DNA of 64,000 nt from assembly GCA_026387665.1 (NCBI GenBank), contig JAPLLG010000008.1, positions 62,001 through 126,000 of the forward strand. The letters run 5' to 3'. The notes beneath the pieces are model-generated. The model was not told the DNA's origin and made no database searches. It saw nothing but the letters and a program-made list of their open reading frames with translations. Positions 18,824-27,225 of this stretch are shown piece by piece (position 1 is the stretch's first letter; each line of letters opens with the position of its first letter). Origin of the DNA: Nitrospirota bacterium. Lineage in GTDB: Bacteria; Nitrospirota; Nitrospiria; Nitrospirales; Nitrospiraceae. The translations under genes were made by a program, and so were the position numbers.

Positions 18824-19162
18824 CTACTTTCCCTTTTTGCCTTCTTTTTTCTTCTCGTCCTTCTTCGCTTCCGTGTCGATTACAGAGCCGGTGGCTGCGT
18901 CGATGTGGACTTCCGTAACGTTTCCGTCCGCGCCGAGAACCTCGACTTCCCAGACGGTCTTGCCATGTTTCTTTTCGAGTTCCGCTTCGACGACCGTTCC
19001 AGGCACTTTCTCGGACGCGGTCTTGATCGCCTGATCGATGGTGACTTTGGCGTCTTTGGCGAGGTCCGTGATCTTGCTTTCCTTATCATCGGCCCAGGCG
19101 CTGGAACCCAGTGCGATGAGTAATCCGACGGCTCCTGCTGTGATGATTCCCACTGCTTTCAT
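18824..19162 (-). CDS. exported PepSY-domain protein
   Basis: A 112-residue periplasmic protein: signal peptide ending SSAWA (residues 1-24), then a single PepSY-like domain with TIDQAIKTASEKVPG, a central EKKHGKTVWEVEVL and HIDAATGSVIDTE, and a Lys-rich tail. PepSY domains are thought to inhibit peptidases or modulate envelope proteins. AGGAGG precedes the ATG. It follows the Spy-like gene on the same strand, so both may belong to an envelope-stress group; that link is inference. Confidence 0.85.
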   Translation of the reverse strand: MKAVGIITAGAVGLLIALGSSAWADDKESKITDLAKDAKVTIDQAIKTASEKVPGTVVEAELEKKHGKTVWEVEVLGADGNVTEVHIDAATGSVIDTEAKKDEKKKEGKKGK

Positions 19163-19202
19163 GGTACACCTCCTAGCTGGATGGTTGGCCCGGTTGTCTA
19201 TT

Positions 19203-19240
19203 TGGCGGCTGTTGAAAAAGTCCGCCAGTCGAAAACGCTG
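19203..19240. repeat. repeat-family terminus fragment
   Basis: GCTGTTGAAAAAGTCCGCCAG matches one end of the palindromic repeat family; the rest is absent and is followed by degenerate ATCGTTCATCGTT-type repeats up to 19320. Confidence 0.4.
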
Positions 19241-19324
19241 AACGGTGAGCGATGAACTATGGGCAAAGAAATGATTGTCACTTCATCGTTCCGCATTCAT
19301 CGTTCATCGTTGAGCTGCTCGTCC

Positions 19325-19897
19325 TTACTTATGCGGGTTGCTCTTCATGGCGCCGCCATGGGGGCTGCTGTGCCCCTTGTCGGCATCCTTGTGCTGCTGC
19401 ATCATCTTCTCATGCTCGGCCTTTTCCTTGGCGCGCTGTTCCGGAGTCAAGAGGGCCAGGACTTCACGGCGGGCCTTGACTGAGGCCAGGCGCAAGCCGA
19501 CTTGCAGGTCCCCGCTTTGCTTTAACTTGGCTTCGATCGCTCCCAGGTCTGATTTCTCATCGTCATTCAAGGCCTTGAACTCGCGCTCTGCGACCTGGAT
19601 ATCGGCTTCGCTCTTGATGCGGAGCTTGTCCATGTTGAGTTGTGCGTCCTTGAGTTTCGTTACTTGCTCCGCCGTCAGCCCGATTTCCTTTTCGTGCTTG
19701 AGGAGATGGCGGATCAGGTGGCCGGTGCTGTTATGCATCATGCCGGCGCCATGTCCGCCCATCGAACCATGCCCGCTCTCTCCGTGTCCTTCCTTGCCGT
19801 AGCCAGGCTCATTGGCCCAGGCTCCGGCAATTCCAACGCTCAGCGCAAATACGGCTGCGACGCCCAGCGTCACGATGGTGCTTGTTCCCTGCTTCAT
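19325..19897 (-). CDS. Spy/CpxP-like periplasmic protein (LTxxQ type)
   Basis: A 190-residue exported protein with a signal peptide (about 1-28), a His/Gly/Met-rich stretch GHGSMGGHGAGMMHN and a helical core carrying IGLTAEQVTKLK and LALLTPEQRAKEKAEHEKM, the two LTxxQ motifs of the Spy/CpxP/CnrX family. These proteins act as periplasmic chaperones or metal-responsive sensors. The His and Met content suggests metal binding. GGGAGG precedes the ATG. Confidence 0.8.
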   Translation of the reverse strand: MKQGTSTIVTLGVAAVFALSVGIAGAWANEPGYGKEGHGESGHGSMGGHGAGMMHNSTGHLIRHLLKHEKEIGLTAEQVTKLKDAQLNMDKLRIKSEADIQVAEREFKALNDDEKSDLGAIEAKLKQSGDLQVGLRLASVKARREVLALLTPEQRAKEKAEHEKMMQQHKDADKGHSSPHGGAMKSNPHK

Positions 19898-19948
19898 GAA
19901 GACCTCCCTAGGTTGAACCGAGATGAAAACGCGTATAATTCACAATGT

Positions 19949-20584
19949 CTATGGCCCCAGCAATCCATGCTCGCCCTTCAGCCCATTGAACAGGAATTGC
20001 ACGGCGAGCGCGGCCAGTAAGAGCCCCATCAAGCGGGTGATGATTTTTTCCGCAATCGGGCTGATCCATTTGGCCCCGGTGGCCCCGAGCGCCAAGGTGA
20101 TATAGCTTGCCAGACCGACCAACGCAACGCAAGCCAGCAACATGCCTCGTTGTGCCCAGGAGATGGCCTGGGCTTCCAAGAGAATCACCGTGGAAATAGC
20201 TGCGGGGCCTGCCAGCATCGGGATGGCCAGGGGCGTGATGGCGATGTCATCCTTGGTGGTCCCCTCGGCCGTTTCCGCCGCAGTTTCATGGACCGGAGAC
20301 CGTTGCGCCCGCAACATGTCCAGGGCGACCAATAAGAGCACGAGCGCTCCGGCGACCTGGATGGCAGGAAGCGTGATGCCTAAGAGGGTAAAGAGCCATT
20401 GGCCGATGAGGGTAAAGACCGTCAAGATTCCGGCTGCGACCAGGCAGGCGGTGCGAGCCATCCGCAGCCGTTGGCCGATCGAATCGCGAGTCGTCATGGC
20501 CAGGAAGGCCGGCACCGTGGCGATCGGGTCGACGACGACAAAGAGGGAGCTGAACGCCAGGACTGCGTATTCAGTGAGTGTCAT
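19949..20584 (-). CDS. MarC-family integral membrane protein
   Basis: A 211-residue protein with about six hydrophobic segments and the family features [16 protein letters not shown] near residue 20 and [20 protein letters not shown] in the middle. The function of MarC proteins is not settled; the early link to antibiotic resistance was not upheld. Its start overlaps the stop of the DnaJ-like gene (ATGA), so the two are co-translated. Confidence 0.88.
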   Translation of the reverse strand: MTLTEYAVLAFSSLFVVVDPIATVPAFLAMTTRDSIGQRLRMARTACLVAAGILTVFTLIGQWLFTLLGITLPAIQVAGALVLLLVALDMLRAQRSPVHETAAETAEGTTKDDIAITPLAIPMLAGPAAISTVILLEAQAISWAQRGMLLACVALVGLASYITLALGATGAKWISPIAEKIITRLMGLLLAALAVQFLFNGLKGEHGLLGP

Positions 20585-21612
20585 GGCTGTGATCGGCGTT
20601 TAGCCTGGGCCAGTAGCTCGGCGCGCGGGTCCGGATGCTCGATAGCCCGGAGTTGGTCGTAGAGTTTGCGTTCTTCATCGGTCAGGGAGGGCGGCATCAC
20701 GATTTGGATCGTCAGAAAGAGATCGCCATGGCCGCCCGCTGCAGCTGGGAGGCCCTTGCCCTTCAACCGAAGCTTGCCCTCAGCCTTGCTCCCAGGCGGA
20801 ACTTTCACGCGAACCGGTTCCATCAGGGTGGGAGCCATTACATCGGCACCCAGGGCCGCTTCCCATGGGAAGACGGGGAGGGAGACGTGAATGTCGCTGC
20901 CCTGCCGGCGAAAGACTTTGTCTTGGATGATTGTCACGCGCAGGTAGAGGTCGCCTGGTTTGCCGCCGTTGGCGCCGGCTTGTCCCTTGCCGGCCACTCG
21001 CACCCTCGTGCCATCCTGAACCCCGGCGGGGATTCGGACTTCGATCGTGTTGGGCTGCAATGTCGCCCCGTGCCCCTGGCAGGTTGGGCAGGTTCGTCCT
21101 CGTAGGGCTCCGCTCCCGTGGCAGGTGGAGCAGGGCACCGGCTCTTGCAAGGTCAGGCGCTTCGTCACGCCGGTGAAGACCTCGGCCAGGGTCAGTTGCA
21201 CTTCCGTTTCAAGGTCCTCGCCCTGGATGGCAAACCCGCGACCATTACCGGCTCGCCCCCGTCCCTTGAACAGATTTTCAAAGATGTCGGAAAAGCCTTC
21301 TCCTCCGGATGAAAACTCTGGGCCGCTCTCCCCGCGGGCAGCGGCTTGTCGGCGCGCTTGCTCGTAGGCCTCAGCTTGCTCCCAGTTGGCTCCATGTTGA
21401 TCGTATTTTTTGCGTTTGGCCGGATCGCTGAGGACTTCGTGCGCTTCGTTCAATTCCTTGAACTTCTTTTCCATTTCCGACTTCTTGGACCCGCTATGGA
21501 GATCGGGATGGACCTGGCGGGCGAGGCGGCGATAGGCTTTTTTGATGTCGTCCGCCGAGGCAGACTTGGGGAGACCGAGAACCTGGTAGTAGTCGCGTGG
21601 TGTCGTAGCCAT
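20581..21612 (-). CDS. DnaJ-type co-chaperone with a half zinc-finger
   Basis: A 343-residue Hsp40. The J domain (1-70) has [18 protein letters not shown] with the HPD motif that stimulates DnaK. A Gly/Phe-rich part follows ([19 protein letters not shown]). The zinc region has only two CxxCxGxG motifs, CSTCHGSG and CPTCQGHG, instead of the four of type I DnaJ. The substrate-binding C-terminal domains complete the protein ([11 protein letters not shown]-like [15 protein letters not shown]). It lies between CbpA (no zinc motif) and DnaJ in architecture. No dnaK or grpE is in the window. Confidence 0.9.
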   Translation of the reverse strand: MATTPRDYYQVLGLPKSASADDIKKAYRRLARQVHPDLHSGSKKSEMEKKFKELNEAHEVLSDPAKRKKYDQHGANWEQAEAYEQARRQAAARGESGPEFSSGGEGFSDIFENLFKGRGRAGNGRGFAIQGEDLETEVQLTLAEVFTGVTKRLTLQEPVPCSTCHGSGALRGRTCPTCQGHGATLQPNTIEVRIPAGVQDGTRVRVAGKGQAGANGGKPGDLYLRVTIIQDKVFRRQGSDIHVSLPVFPWEAALGADVMAPTLMEPVRVKVPPGSKAEGKLRLKGKGLPAAAGGHGDLFLTIQIVMPPSLTDEERKLYDQLRAIEHPDPRAELLAQAKRRSQP

Positions 21613-21728
21613 AAAGCGGAAGATAATGTCGCGAGAGAAAAGATCAATAGTCGTTGGCGCAGCTTACGAGGTCGATCAGGGCTTTTCAAGTACCGATGAG
21701 GGGTAGTGGCTGCTACCTGGTGTGTTGG

Positions 21729-22667
21729 TCAGTGTGGGGCGACGGTCTTGGCCCTCGCCATCATCTTGCAGTAGGAGCAGACCTCGGCGGTAGTGGGTTG
21801 ATTACAAGAGGTGCAGGGATGGAGGACGGCGCGGTCTTTCTCCGCCATGGTGGTCGCCGTCGGCTGCTTCTTGCTTTGCTTTTCGAGGAACCCCCAATAG
21901 AAGGTCTGTTTGGTGCCAGGCGACTCGGTCTCCAGACGATTCAAGACTTCCTTGTACTGGATCATCTTGGAACCCTTGGCCATGGGACATTCCTCGACGA
22001 TGTAATCGATCCGGTTCAAGACCGCATAGGCTGCGAGTTCCCGTTCCGAGAGCCGATAGAGGGGCTTTACCTTCTTGGCGAAGCCTGCCACCGAGGCCGG
22101 CAACGAGGGACCCTGCTTGTCCAGATATTCTTCCTGCCAATGGAGCACGTTACCCAGGAGCCTGGCCGCCTCGTCGTCGAGGTTGTGGCCGGTGGCCATC
22201 ACGTCGTATTGCTGCTCGATTGCGACGCGATTGAATTGGTAGCGCTTAATAGTGCCGCATGTCGAACAGGTGGGGCGATGGATGAGCTGGGCCAGCTCCT
22301 TGATCCCTGCGCCGGCCTCCTGCTCGACCGTATGAACGTGCAGCGTGGCGCCATGAGCGGCGGCGACCGTTTCGGTGAACTTCGTGACCTTGGCATGCGA
22401 CTGTTCGGAATAGGCCCCGATACCGAGATTTACATAGAGTGCGTCGGCCTTGTAGCCGAGCTTGAGCAGAATGTCCCAGAGCGCCAGGCTGTCTTTCCCG
22501 CCTGACACAGCCACGAGAATCTTCGCCTCTTTTCCGAACATCCACTCCGATTTGATGGCCCGCGCCACCTGATCGTGGACGAAACCGTTGAAACAACCTT
22601 TGCAGAAGGCCGCATTGTGGCGGGTGAGGCCGATGACCGCCTTGGTTTTACATTTGGTGCAATTCAT
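21729..22667 (-). CDS. ttuA: TtuA/Ncs6-type tRNA 2-thiolation enzyme
   Basis: A 312-residue PP-loop ATPase with SGGKDSLALWD. It has a zinc-finger at each end (CTKCKTKAV..CKGC and CTSCNQPTTAEVCSYC) and an internal CSTCGTIKRYQFN likely to hold the Fe-S cluster. This is the layout of TtuA, which thiolates U54 of tRNA in Thermus, and of Ncs6/CTU1, which thiolates U34. It overlaps by four bases a ubiquitin-like sulfur carrier gene, its probable sulfur donor. The target base cannot be told from sequence alone. Confidence 0.85.
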   Translation of the reverse strand: MNCTKCKTKAVIGLTRHNAAFCKGCFNGFVHDQVARAIKSEWMFGKEAKILVAVSGGKDSLALWDILLKLGYKADALYVNLGIGAYSEQSHAKVTKFTETVAAAHGATLHVHTVEQEAGAGIKELAQLIHRPTCSTCGTIKRYQFNRVAIEQQYDVMATGHNLDDEAARLLGNVLHWQEEYLDKQGPSLPASVAGFAKKVKPLYRLSERELAAYAVLNRIDYIVEECPMAKGSKMIQYKEVLNRLETESPGTKQTFYWGFLEKQSKKQPTATTMAEKDRAVLHPCTSCNQPTTAEVCSYCKMMARAKTVAPH

Positions 22668-22882
22668 TGGGGGCTCGTGAAGCGTGGTGAGCCGCCGGAG
22701 ATGACTGGTCTGACTTCAATCTGATCGCCTTCGTAGAGCATCTCGTCTTCTGTGACGAGATCGTCGCCCTTGATGACCAGATGGGCTTCGACGACGAGAT
22801 TCAATTCGCGCAGGAGATCCTTGACCTTTTTAGGACCTTTGACTTCAACAGTTCTGGATGGGTGGCTCAGTTGAACTTGCAT
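22664..22882 (-). CDS. ttuB: ubiquitin-like sulfur carrier (TtuB/MoaD/ThiS family) with C-terminal extension
   Basis: A 72-residue beta-grasp protein: VKDLLRELNLVVEAHLVIKG and EDEMLYEGDQIEVRPVISGG are typical of TtuB/ThiS. The thiocarboxylate is formed on a terminal Gly-Gly in this family. Here Gly63-Gly64 is followed by eight more residues, SPRFTSPQ, so a protease would have to expose the GG. The stop overlaps the ttuA start, which may explain why an extension was kept or arose. The gene is otherwise full length. Confidence 0.8.
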   Translation of the reverse strand: MQVQLSHPSRTVEVKGPKKVKDLLRELNLVVEAHLVIKGDDLVTEDEMLYEGDQIEVRPVISGGSPRFTSPQ

Positions 22883-22929
22883 GAGGCATCATAGGCTGCC
22901 GTATAGGCAGGGGGCAAGAGGTGAGATTG

Positions 22930-23062
22930 GCAGGGTGCTGAAAAATGCCGCTAGCTTCGTGATCGAGAGCCGTAAAAGGTCAGAGGTGAAAGGTGAAACG
23001 TAGGGATATCGGTGGCTTTGCTCTCGAAACCTTTCACCTTTTACGGTTCACGTCTCACGGCT
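22930..23062. repeat. repeat-family fragment plus GTGAAA/TTTCAC inverted repeat
   Basis: GCAGGGTGCTGAAAAATGCC (22930-22949) is an end fragment of the palindromic repeat family. Beyond it CCGTAAAAGGT and GGTGAAAGGTGAAACG (about 22970-23000) face AACCTTTCACCTTTTACGG (about 23028-23046), giving a long imperfect hairpin that ends just before the galT stop codon at 23065. The hairpin lies 3' of galT, so it may terminate or stabilise its mRNA. Confidence 0.55.
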
Positions 23063-23064
23063 CC

Positions 23065-24069
23065 TTAAATCGTTGCGTCCCGCAGAAACTTGGCTGCTTC
23101 TTCCGGCGCCACAGGATTGATGTAGAAGCCCGTGCCCCATTCGAAGCCGGCCACTTGGGTCAGTTTCGGAATGATCTCGATATGCCAGTGGTAGAAGTCG
23201 CCGGTCTTCTCGTGGAGAGGAGAGCTGTGCAGGATGAAGTTATAGGCCGGGTTGGCGAGGACCTTGTTCATGCGCCGCAGGGCTTCCGAGAGGATGGGGG
23301 CCAGGAACTCGAATTGCGTCTTCTGGCTTTCCTCGAAGTAGCCGGCATGGCGCTTGGGGAGAATCCACATTTCAAAGGGAAAGCGCGGCGCGAACGGCGT
23401 GACGCAAAGGAATTCCTGGTTTTCCGCCACCACACGGTCTCCATCCGAAAGATCCTGCCGGAGGATGTCGCAGTAGATGCAGCGCTCTTTTTTTTCATAG
23501 TGAGCCCGGCAGCCATCGATTTCTTCCAGGACGCTGGTGGGGGTGATCGGCAAGGCGATGAGCTGCGAGTGGCTGTGCTCCAATGAGGCGCCGGCCGATG
23601 CTCCATGGTTCTTGAAAATCAGAATGTAGCGGAGCCGCAAGTCCTTCTTCAGATCGATCATGCGGTCGCGGTAGGCCCAGAGCACGTCTTCGACCCCCTT
23701 CGTCGGCATGTCGGCCAGACTGTCCTTGTGGCTTGGAGTTTCGATGATGACTTCATGGGCGCCGACCCCGTTCATCCGGTCGTAGAGGCCGAGGCCTTCG
23801 CGATCGAGGTTGCCTTCAACTTGGAGCGCCGGGAACTTGTTCGGCACGACGCGTACGGTCCAGTTCGGGCTGTTGGGCTCGGACGGCTGCGGCCGGTAGG
23901 CCATGATCTCTTTCGGCGCGAGCCGCTCTTGTCCCAGACAAAAGGGGCAGAGGGACGCGGCCAACGGCCTGGCTGCTGGCACGGGAGTGAAGTCGTGAGG
24001 GCGGGCGTTGCGTTCCGTCGAAATAATCACCCACCGGCCGACAATCGGATCACGTCGTAAATCAGGCAT
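23065..24069 (-). CDS. galT: galactose-1-phosphate uridylyltransferase-like protein
   Basis: A 334-residue HIT-superfamily nucleotidyl transferase. It begins MPDLRRDPIVGRWVIIS, has zinc-site-type cysteines in ASLCPFCLG and RCIYCDI and an active-site region GASLEHSHSQLIALP. GalT usually has HPHxQ; here it is HSHSQ. The ATG at 24069 follows GGAGGAAAAG, so the longer reading frame upstream is not used. It lies 3' of the GH57 gene, suggesting a role in glycogen or maltodextrin/sugar-phosphate metabolism rather than classical galactose use; no galK or galE is here. Confidence 0.87.
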   Translation of the reverse strand: MPDLRRDPIVGRWVIISTERNARPHDFTPVPAARPLAASLCPFCLGQERLAPKEIMAYRPQPSEPNSPNWTVRVVPNKFPALQVEGNLDREGLGLYDRMNGVGAHEVIIETPSHKDSLADMPTKGVEDVLWAYRDRMIDLKKDLRLRYILIFKNHGASAGASLEHSHSQLIALPITPTSVLEEIDGCRAHYEKKERCIYCDILRQDLSDGDRVVAENQEFLCVTPFAPRFPFEMWILPKRHAGYFEESQKTQFEFLAPILSEALRRMNKVLANPAYNFILHSSPLHEKTGDFYHWHIEIIPKLTQVAGFEWGTGFYINPVAPEEAAKFLRDATI

Positions 24070-24083
24070 CTTTTCCTCCGTTA

Positions 24084-24200
24084 AACGTGAGACGTAAGAC
24101 GTGAAACGTGGGATGCCAGGGGCAAGAAGGCCGCCCACTGCTCAGAGGTGCCTCAGTACCAACATTTTCCGTTTCACGTTTCACCTTTTACCTTTCACGC
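24084..24200. repeat. CGTGAAA-type inverted repeat between galT and the GH57 gene
   Basis: The left arm (24084-24114) consists of variants ACGTGAGACGTAAGACGTG followed by AAACGTGG. The right arm (24166-24200) has TTTCACGTTTCACCTTTTAC. The arms are inverted relative to each other and could form a hairpin with an about 50-base loop. The same short units recur near 22970, 34440, 36884, 44143 and 47860. Confidence 0.55.
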
Positions 24201-24203
24201 CCA

Positions 24204-26405
24204 TCACACGCGCCACAGATTGGCCTCAAAATCAGGACCAGGCACGAGGAAGGTCGCAGGCTTGTGGTGCGGGTAGCGCGCGACTTCCAGCCCATGCTCC
24301 ATCACCAGAATGGTCATGTGGATTTCCTGTCCGGCTGTGAGCTGGAGGTCTGTGAACGGCACAGCCAGTTCGACAATGTTCCGGCAGCAGATCGATGGGG
24401 AAGGGCCGATTTCCTGCCAATGTCCGCTCGGCAACTTCCGCGAGAGCAAGAACTGGTTGGACCCTGACGGCGTAAGGGGAAAGGACAGGCTGTAGAGGTG
24501 TTCCGGTGTCTGGAGTTGCAGCTCGACCGTCAATCCTGCCTGGCGTGGTTGCGATTGCTCGTCCGGATCGAGCCGGAGATACAAGTGGTCAAGGCTCCAG
24601 CCGAAGTGTATAGCGGTCAGCACCCCTTCCGCTTTCCACATCGCGCCGAGCGGCGGCTGCGTGGTGATCCTGCCTGCGCCTCGCCATTCGAAAAAGCTGG
24701 TGACCAGCCCATCGATGGAGGGGCTTAGTAAGGCGAGAGGTTCGGTCACCTGGTCTGCCTCTGGCGCGCCGCGCGGGCGACAGATCGGCTGATTCAATAG
24801 GTCCGGCGGAGTCAGCCCTGCAATCGTCCAGACGTTGCGAAGGTGGGTTCGAAAGAGCCGATCGAACTCCTCGTTGTAGCCGCAATCGAAGTCGTCCCCG
24901 TACCACCAGAACCAATCGCTGCCTTCTGCGGCATAGAGTTCATCCCAGGCTGCCTGGGCTCGTTCCGGCGGGAGGGTGGCGGAAATCTCGGTGAGACGGG
25001 ATCGCGTATGGCTGATCAGATCCCAGCCCCGATTGTCTTCCTGGTGGCCGATCCAGATCTTATAGTCCTGATTGATCCAGGAGCCTGAATGGAGGTGGCT
25101 GACCCGACGAGTGGCCGGAGCCGCTTCGAGCGCTTCGGAAATCGTGGCGGTGGTGGCGCGAACCGCGTCGCTATCGAGCGCGCCGGTCGAGCAGGCCTTA
25201 TAGAGGAGCGAGAGAAACTGTTCGCCTCCTTCGTGGTAATGCTCCCAGGGATTTTCCCCGTCGAGCACAATCGCGATGGTGACCTGTTCCTGCAGCGTAT
25301 CGTGAATGATCTGGCGGAGCCGGCGGAGAACATCGTCAGCTGCCATGTCGGGAGAGGTCTTGTGGTAGACGAACCCGAAGGCATCGGAGATCTCCCGGTC
25401 GCGAAACAATATCGTGACCTCTTGGCCCTCCGGCCCGACCGAGTAAGGCTGATAGAGATCCTGCTGCCGTTGCCACGGTTGCTGGGCCGCGTCGAGCGAG
25501 CGGGCGAGGATGCCCTCGTCGGTCGCCAGCCAGCGGAGTCCGACCTTCGGCAACAGCGGGATCAGCTCCGGGCAGACGGAACCCTCCGACGGCCAGAGGC
25601 CTACGGGGGGGAGACCGAATGTGGCGGTATGAAACTCGACCGCGCGGCGCAGCTGCGTTTCCGCATCGTCCGGCGCATGGAATCGCGCGGGGAGGGGGAG
25701 ATCCGGCCTCGCTCGTCTGGTGAAGTCCGTATCGATGAGGAGCGGCAGGATCGGATGAAAGAAGGGCGTCGTCGTCAGCTCGATCTGTTCCCGCTCCAGC
25801 AGGCGCCGATAGAGCGGCACGATTTCCCTCACGGCGACGAGTTGGAGGGCCAAGACTTCTTGTTTGTCTTCTTCAGTGAAACCCCGGTTTTTCGCGCGGA
25901 GCGCAGCCAGGCGCGGATAGCGGCTGATGGCGCCGTAGCCGAACCAGGCGAGGTTGTGCCAGGTCTGTAGGTCGAGGAGATCCTGCGTGGAAAACTGCCG
26001 CGCCACCCGCTCCAAGTCGTGACCGGAGCTGTCGGCCCCTCGTTTGACGAGCAGTTCATGGTAGCGAGGGTAGGGGCGCACCATGGTGGCCCAATTGGCG
26101 GAGAAGAAATGGCGGACGAGAAAGGCCTTCTCTTCAGGACGGAGGTCCGCCGCCGGACGCTGCGCATGTTCCCAGAAGAGGTCGCGCACCGTTCCCGATC
26201 CAACTTCTTGCAACTGCCGCAGGAGCGAGGGGGTGAAGTTGAACGTGGCCTTGACCGTGGGAAACTTCTCCAGCACATAGGCCATGTCGTAATAGGCCTT
26301 GGTGGCATGAAGGCGCACCCAGGGCATACTGGCAGACCCCGCGACCGGGTCCGTGTAATAGGGCTGATGCATATGCCAGAGAAAACAGATGTGGGCAGTC
26401 TTCAT
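24204..26405 (-). CDS. glycoside hydrolase family 57 protein
   Basis: About 733 residues, retaining alpha-glucan hydrolase or branching/transferase type. It starts with HICFLWHMHQPYY, the first GH57 motif. GLWPSEGSVCPELIPLL holds the likely nucleophile Glu, and VLDGENPWEHYHEGG and YGDDFDCGYNEEFDRLFRTH follow; the Asp of the latter is a likely acid/base. The last about 170 residues are a beta-rich extension with no catalytic motif. No signal peptide, so it should be cytoplasmic, acting on glycogen or maltodextrins. The ATG at 26405 is chosen over an in-frame TTG at 26411; neither has a clear ribosome binding site. Substrate unknown. Confidence 0.88.
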   Translation of the reverse strand: MKTAHICFLWHMHQPYYTDPVAGSASMPWVRLHATKAYYDMAYVLEKFPTVKATFNFTPSLLRQLQEVGSGTVRDLFWEHAQRPAADLRPEEKAFLVRHFFSANWATMVRPYPRYHELLVKRGADSSGHDLERVARQFSTQDLLDLQTWHNLAWFGYGAISRYPRLAALRAKNRGFTEEDKQEVLALQLVAVREIVPLYRRLLEREQIELTTTPFFHPILPLLIDTDFTRRARPDLPLPARFHAPDDAETQLRRAVEFHTATFGLPPVGLWPSEGSVCPELIPLLPKVGLRWLATDEGILARSLDAAQQPWQRQQDLYQPYSVGPEGQEVTILFRDREISDAFGFVYHKTSPDMAADDVLRRLRQIIHDTLQEQVTIAIVLDGENPWEHYHEGGEQFLSLLYKACSTGALDSDAVRATTATISEALEAAPATRRVSHLHSGSWINQDYKIWIGHQEDNRGWDLISHTRSRLTEISATLPPERAQAAWDELYAAEGSDWFWWYGDDFDCGYNEEFDRLFRTHLRNVWTIAGLTPPDLLNQPICRPRGAPEADQVTEPLALLSPSIDGLVTSFFEWRGAGRITTQPPLGAMWKAEGVLTAIHFGWSLDHLYLRLDPDEQSQPRQAGLTVELQLQTPEHLYSLSFPLTPSGSNQFLLSRKLPSGHWQEIGPSPSICCRNIVELAVPFTDLQLTAGQEIHMTILVMEHGLEVARYPHHKPATFLVPGPDFEANLWRV

Positions 26406-26490
26406 GCTCAAGTGTTAAGGTTATCGAGAACTCAAAGTCAGTATGTCATAGAGGTAAAGGGCCTGCAATAAACAGAGAGATAGGCAAACG

Positions 26491-26904
26491 GTGCGTCACG
26501 TAGCTCGGCAAGGTGGGACGGTTCAGGTGTTGGGGTACTGGCTGCCGGTGGGGTTCTATGCCGGAGTCATTTTCTTTTTGTCGTCCCTGTCGCACCTGGA
26601 AGATGAACTGCCGTCGTTTTTGCTTCAAGAAGTCAGCGACAAGATTTTGCACGCGGTGGAGTATGGCATCTTGTCGTTCCTCTGCTACCGAGCGTTTCGC
26701 TGGGCCGCGGGGCCCGCTGCCGCTCGGCATGCAGTCCTGTTGGCGATTGTGACGGCTTCTGTCTATGGCCTCACGGACGAAGTGCATCAAGCCTTCGTGC
26801 CTCTCCGCAACGCGAGCTGGCAGGATTGGCTGGCCGATACGGTTGGCGCGGCGCTTGCCGCGGTGGGCGTCGGTCGAATTGTAAAGACCAGTGCATCGGG
26901 GTGA
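26491..26904 (+). CDS. VanZ-family membrane protein
   Basis: A 137-residue small membrane protein with about four hydrophobic segments. SDKILHAVEYGILSFLCYRA and TDEVHQAFVPLRNASWQDWL followed by ADTVGAALA match the VanZ-like family, whose conserved acidic and His residues face the membrane. Function is generally unknown apart from teicoplanin tolerance by VanZ itself. The GTG at 26491 is the best upstream start. Divergent from the GH57 gene. Confidence 0.82.
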   Translation: MRHVARQGGTVQVLGYWLPVGFYAGVIFFLSSLSHLEDELPSFLLQEVSDKILHAVEYGILSFLCYRAFRWAAGPAAARHAVLLAIVTASVYGLTDEVHQAFVPLRNASWQDWLADTVGAALAAVGVGRIVKTSASG

Positions 26905-27046
26905 AGGTGGGTTCACGGTGAGAAGGGAATGTCCCCTTTTCTCAGTTCTGGTCGTCTCGTCCGGCGACTAGCAGGCTGAGGAAGACTATGTTGGGACGCG
27001 AGGTTTTCGGGAGTTTGCGCGTATGGCGTAACAGGAAGATATTCTT
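26905..27046. other. non-coding stretch before the defence island
   Basis: No gene seen. TGAGAAGGG (26921-26929) can pair with CCCTTTTCTCA (26934-26944) with a bulge; a weak terminator for the VanZ gene is possible. The repeat at 27047 follows. Confidence 0.3.
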
Positions 27047-27176
27047 GCAGGATGATCAAAAAGGCCGTTCAGCAAGGCCGCAGGCGAGTCGAAACCGGAG
27101 GCGTACCCTCAGGGGTACGTTGAGGATTTCGATGAGCCGAGAACGAAGCTGGCGGACTTTTTCAGCATCCTGCTAG
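27047..27176. repeat. about 125-bp palindromic repeat
   Basis: GCAGGATGATCAAAAAGGCC at the left, a central GCGTACCCTCAGGGGTACGT hairpin (27111-27120 is its end) and GACTTTTTCAGCATCCTGCT at the right. Termini are inverted copies of each other. It lies 50 bases before the HNH gene and marks the left edge of the defence island. Confidence 0.85.
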
Positions 27177-27225
27177 ATGATATGGTTGAGTCCTTGGTTG
27201 CTTGGGCCTGTAAGGGAGAACGGTA

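Noticed and set aside
24084-24200. Short repeats resembling a CRISPR array
   Set aside because: The units are 6-12 bases, degenerate and directly adjacent, with inverted arms; there are no regular spacers and no cas genes in the window.
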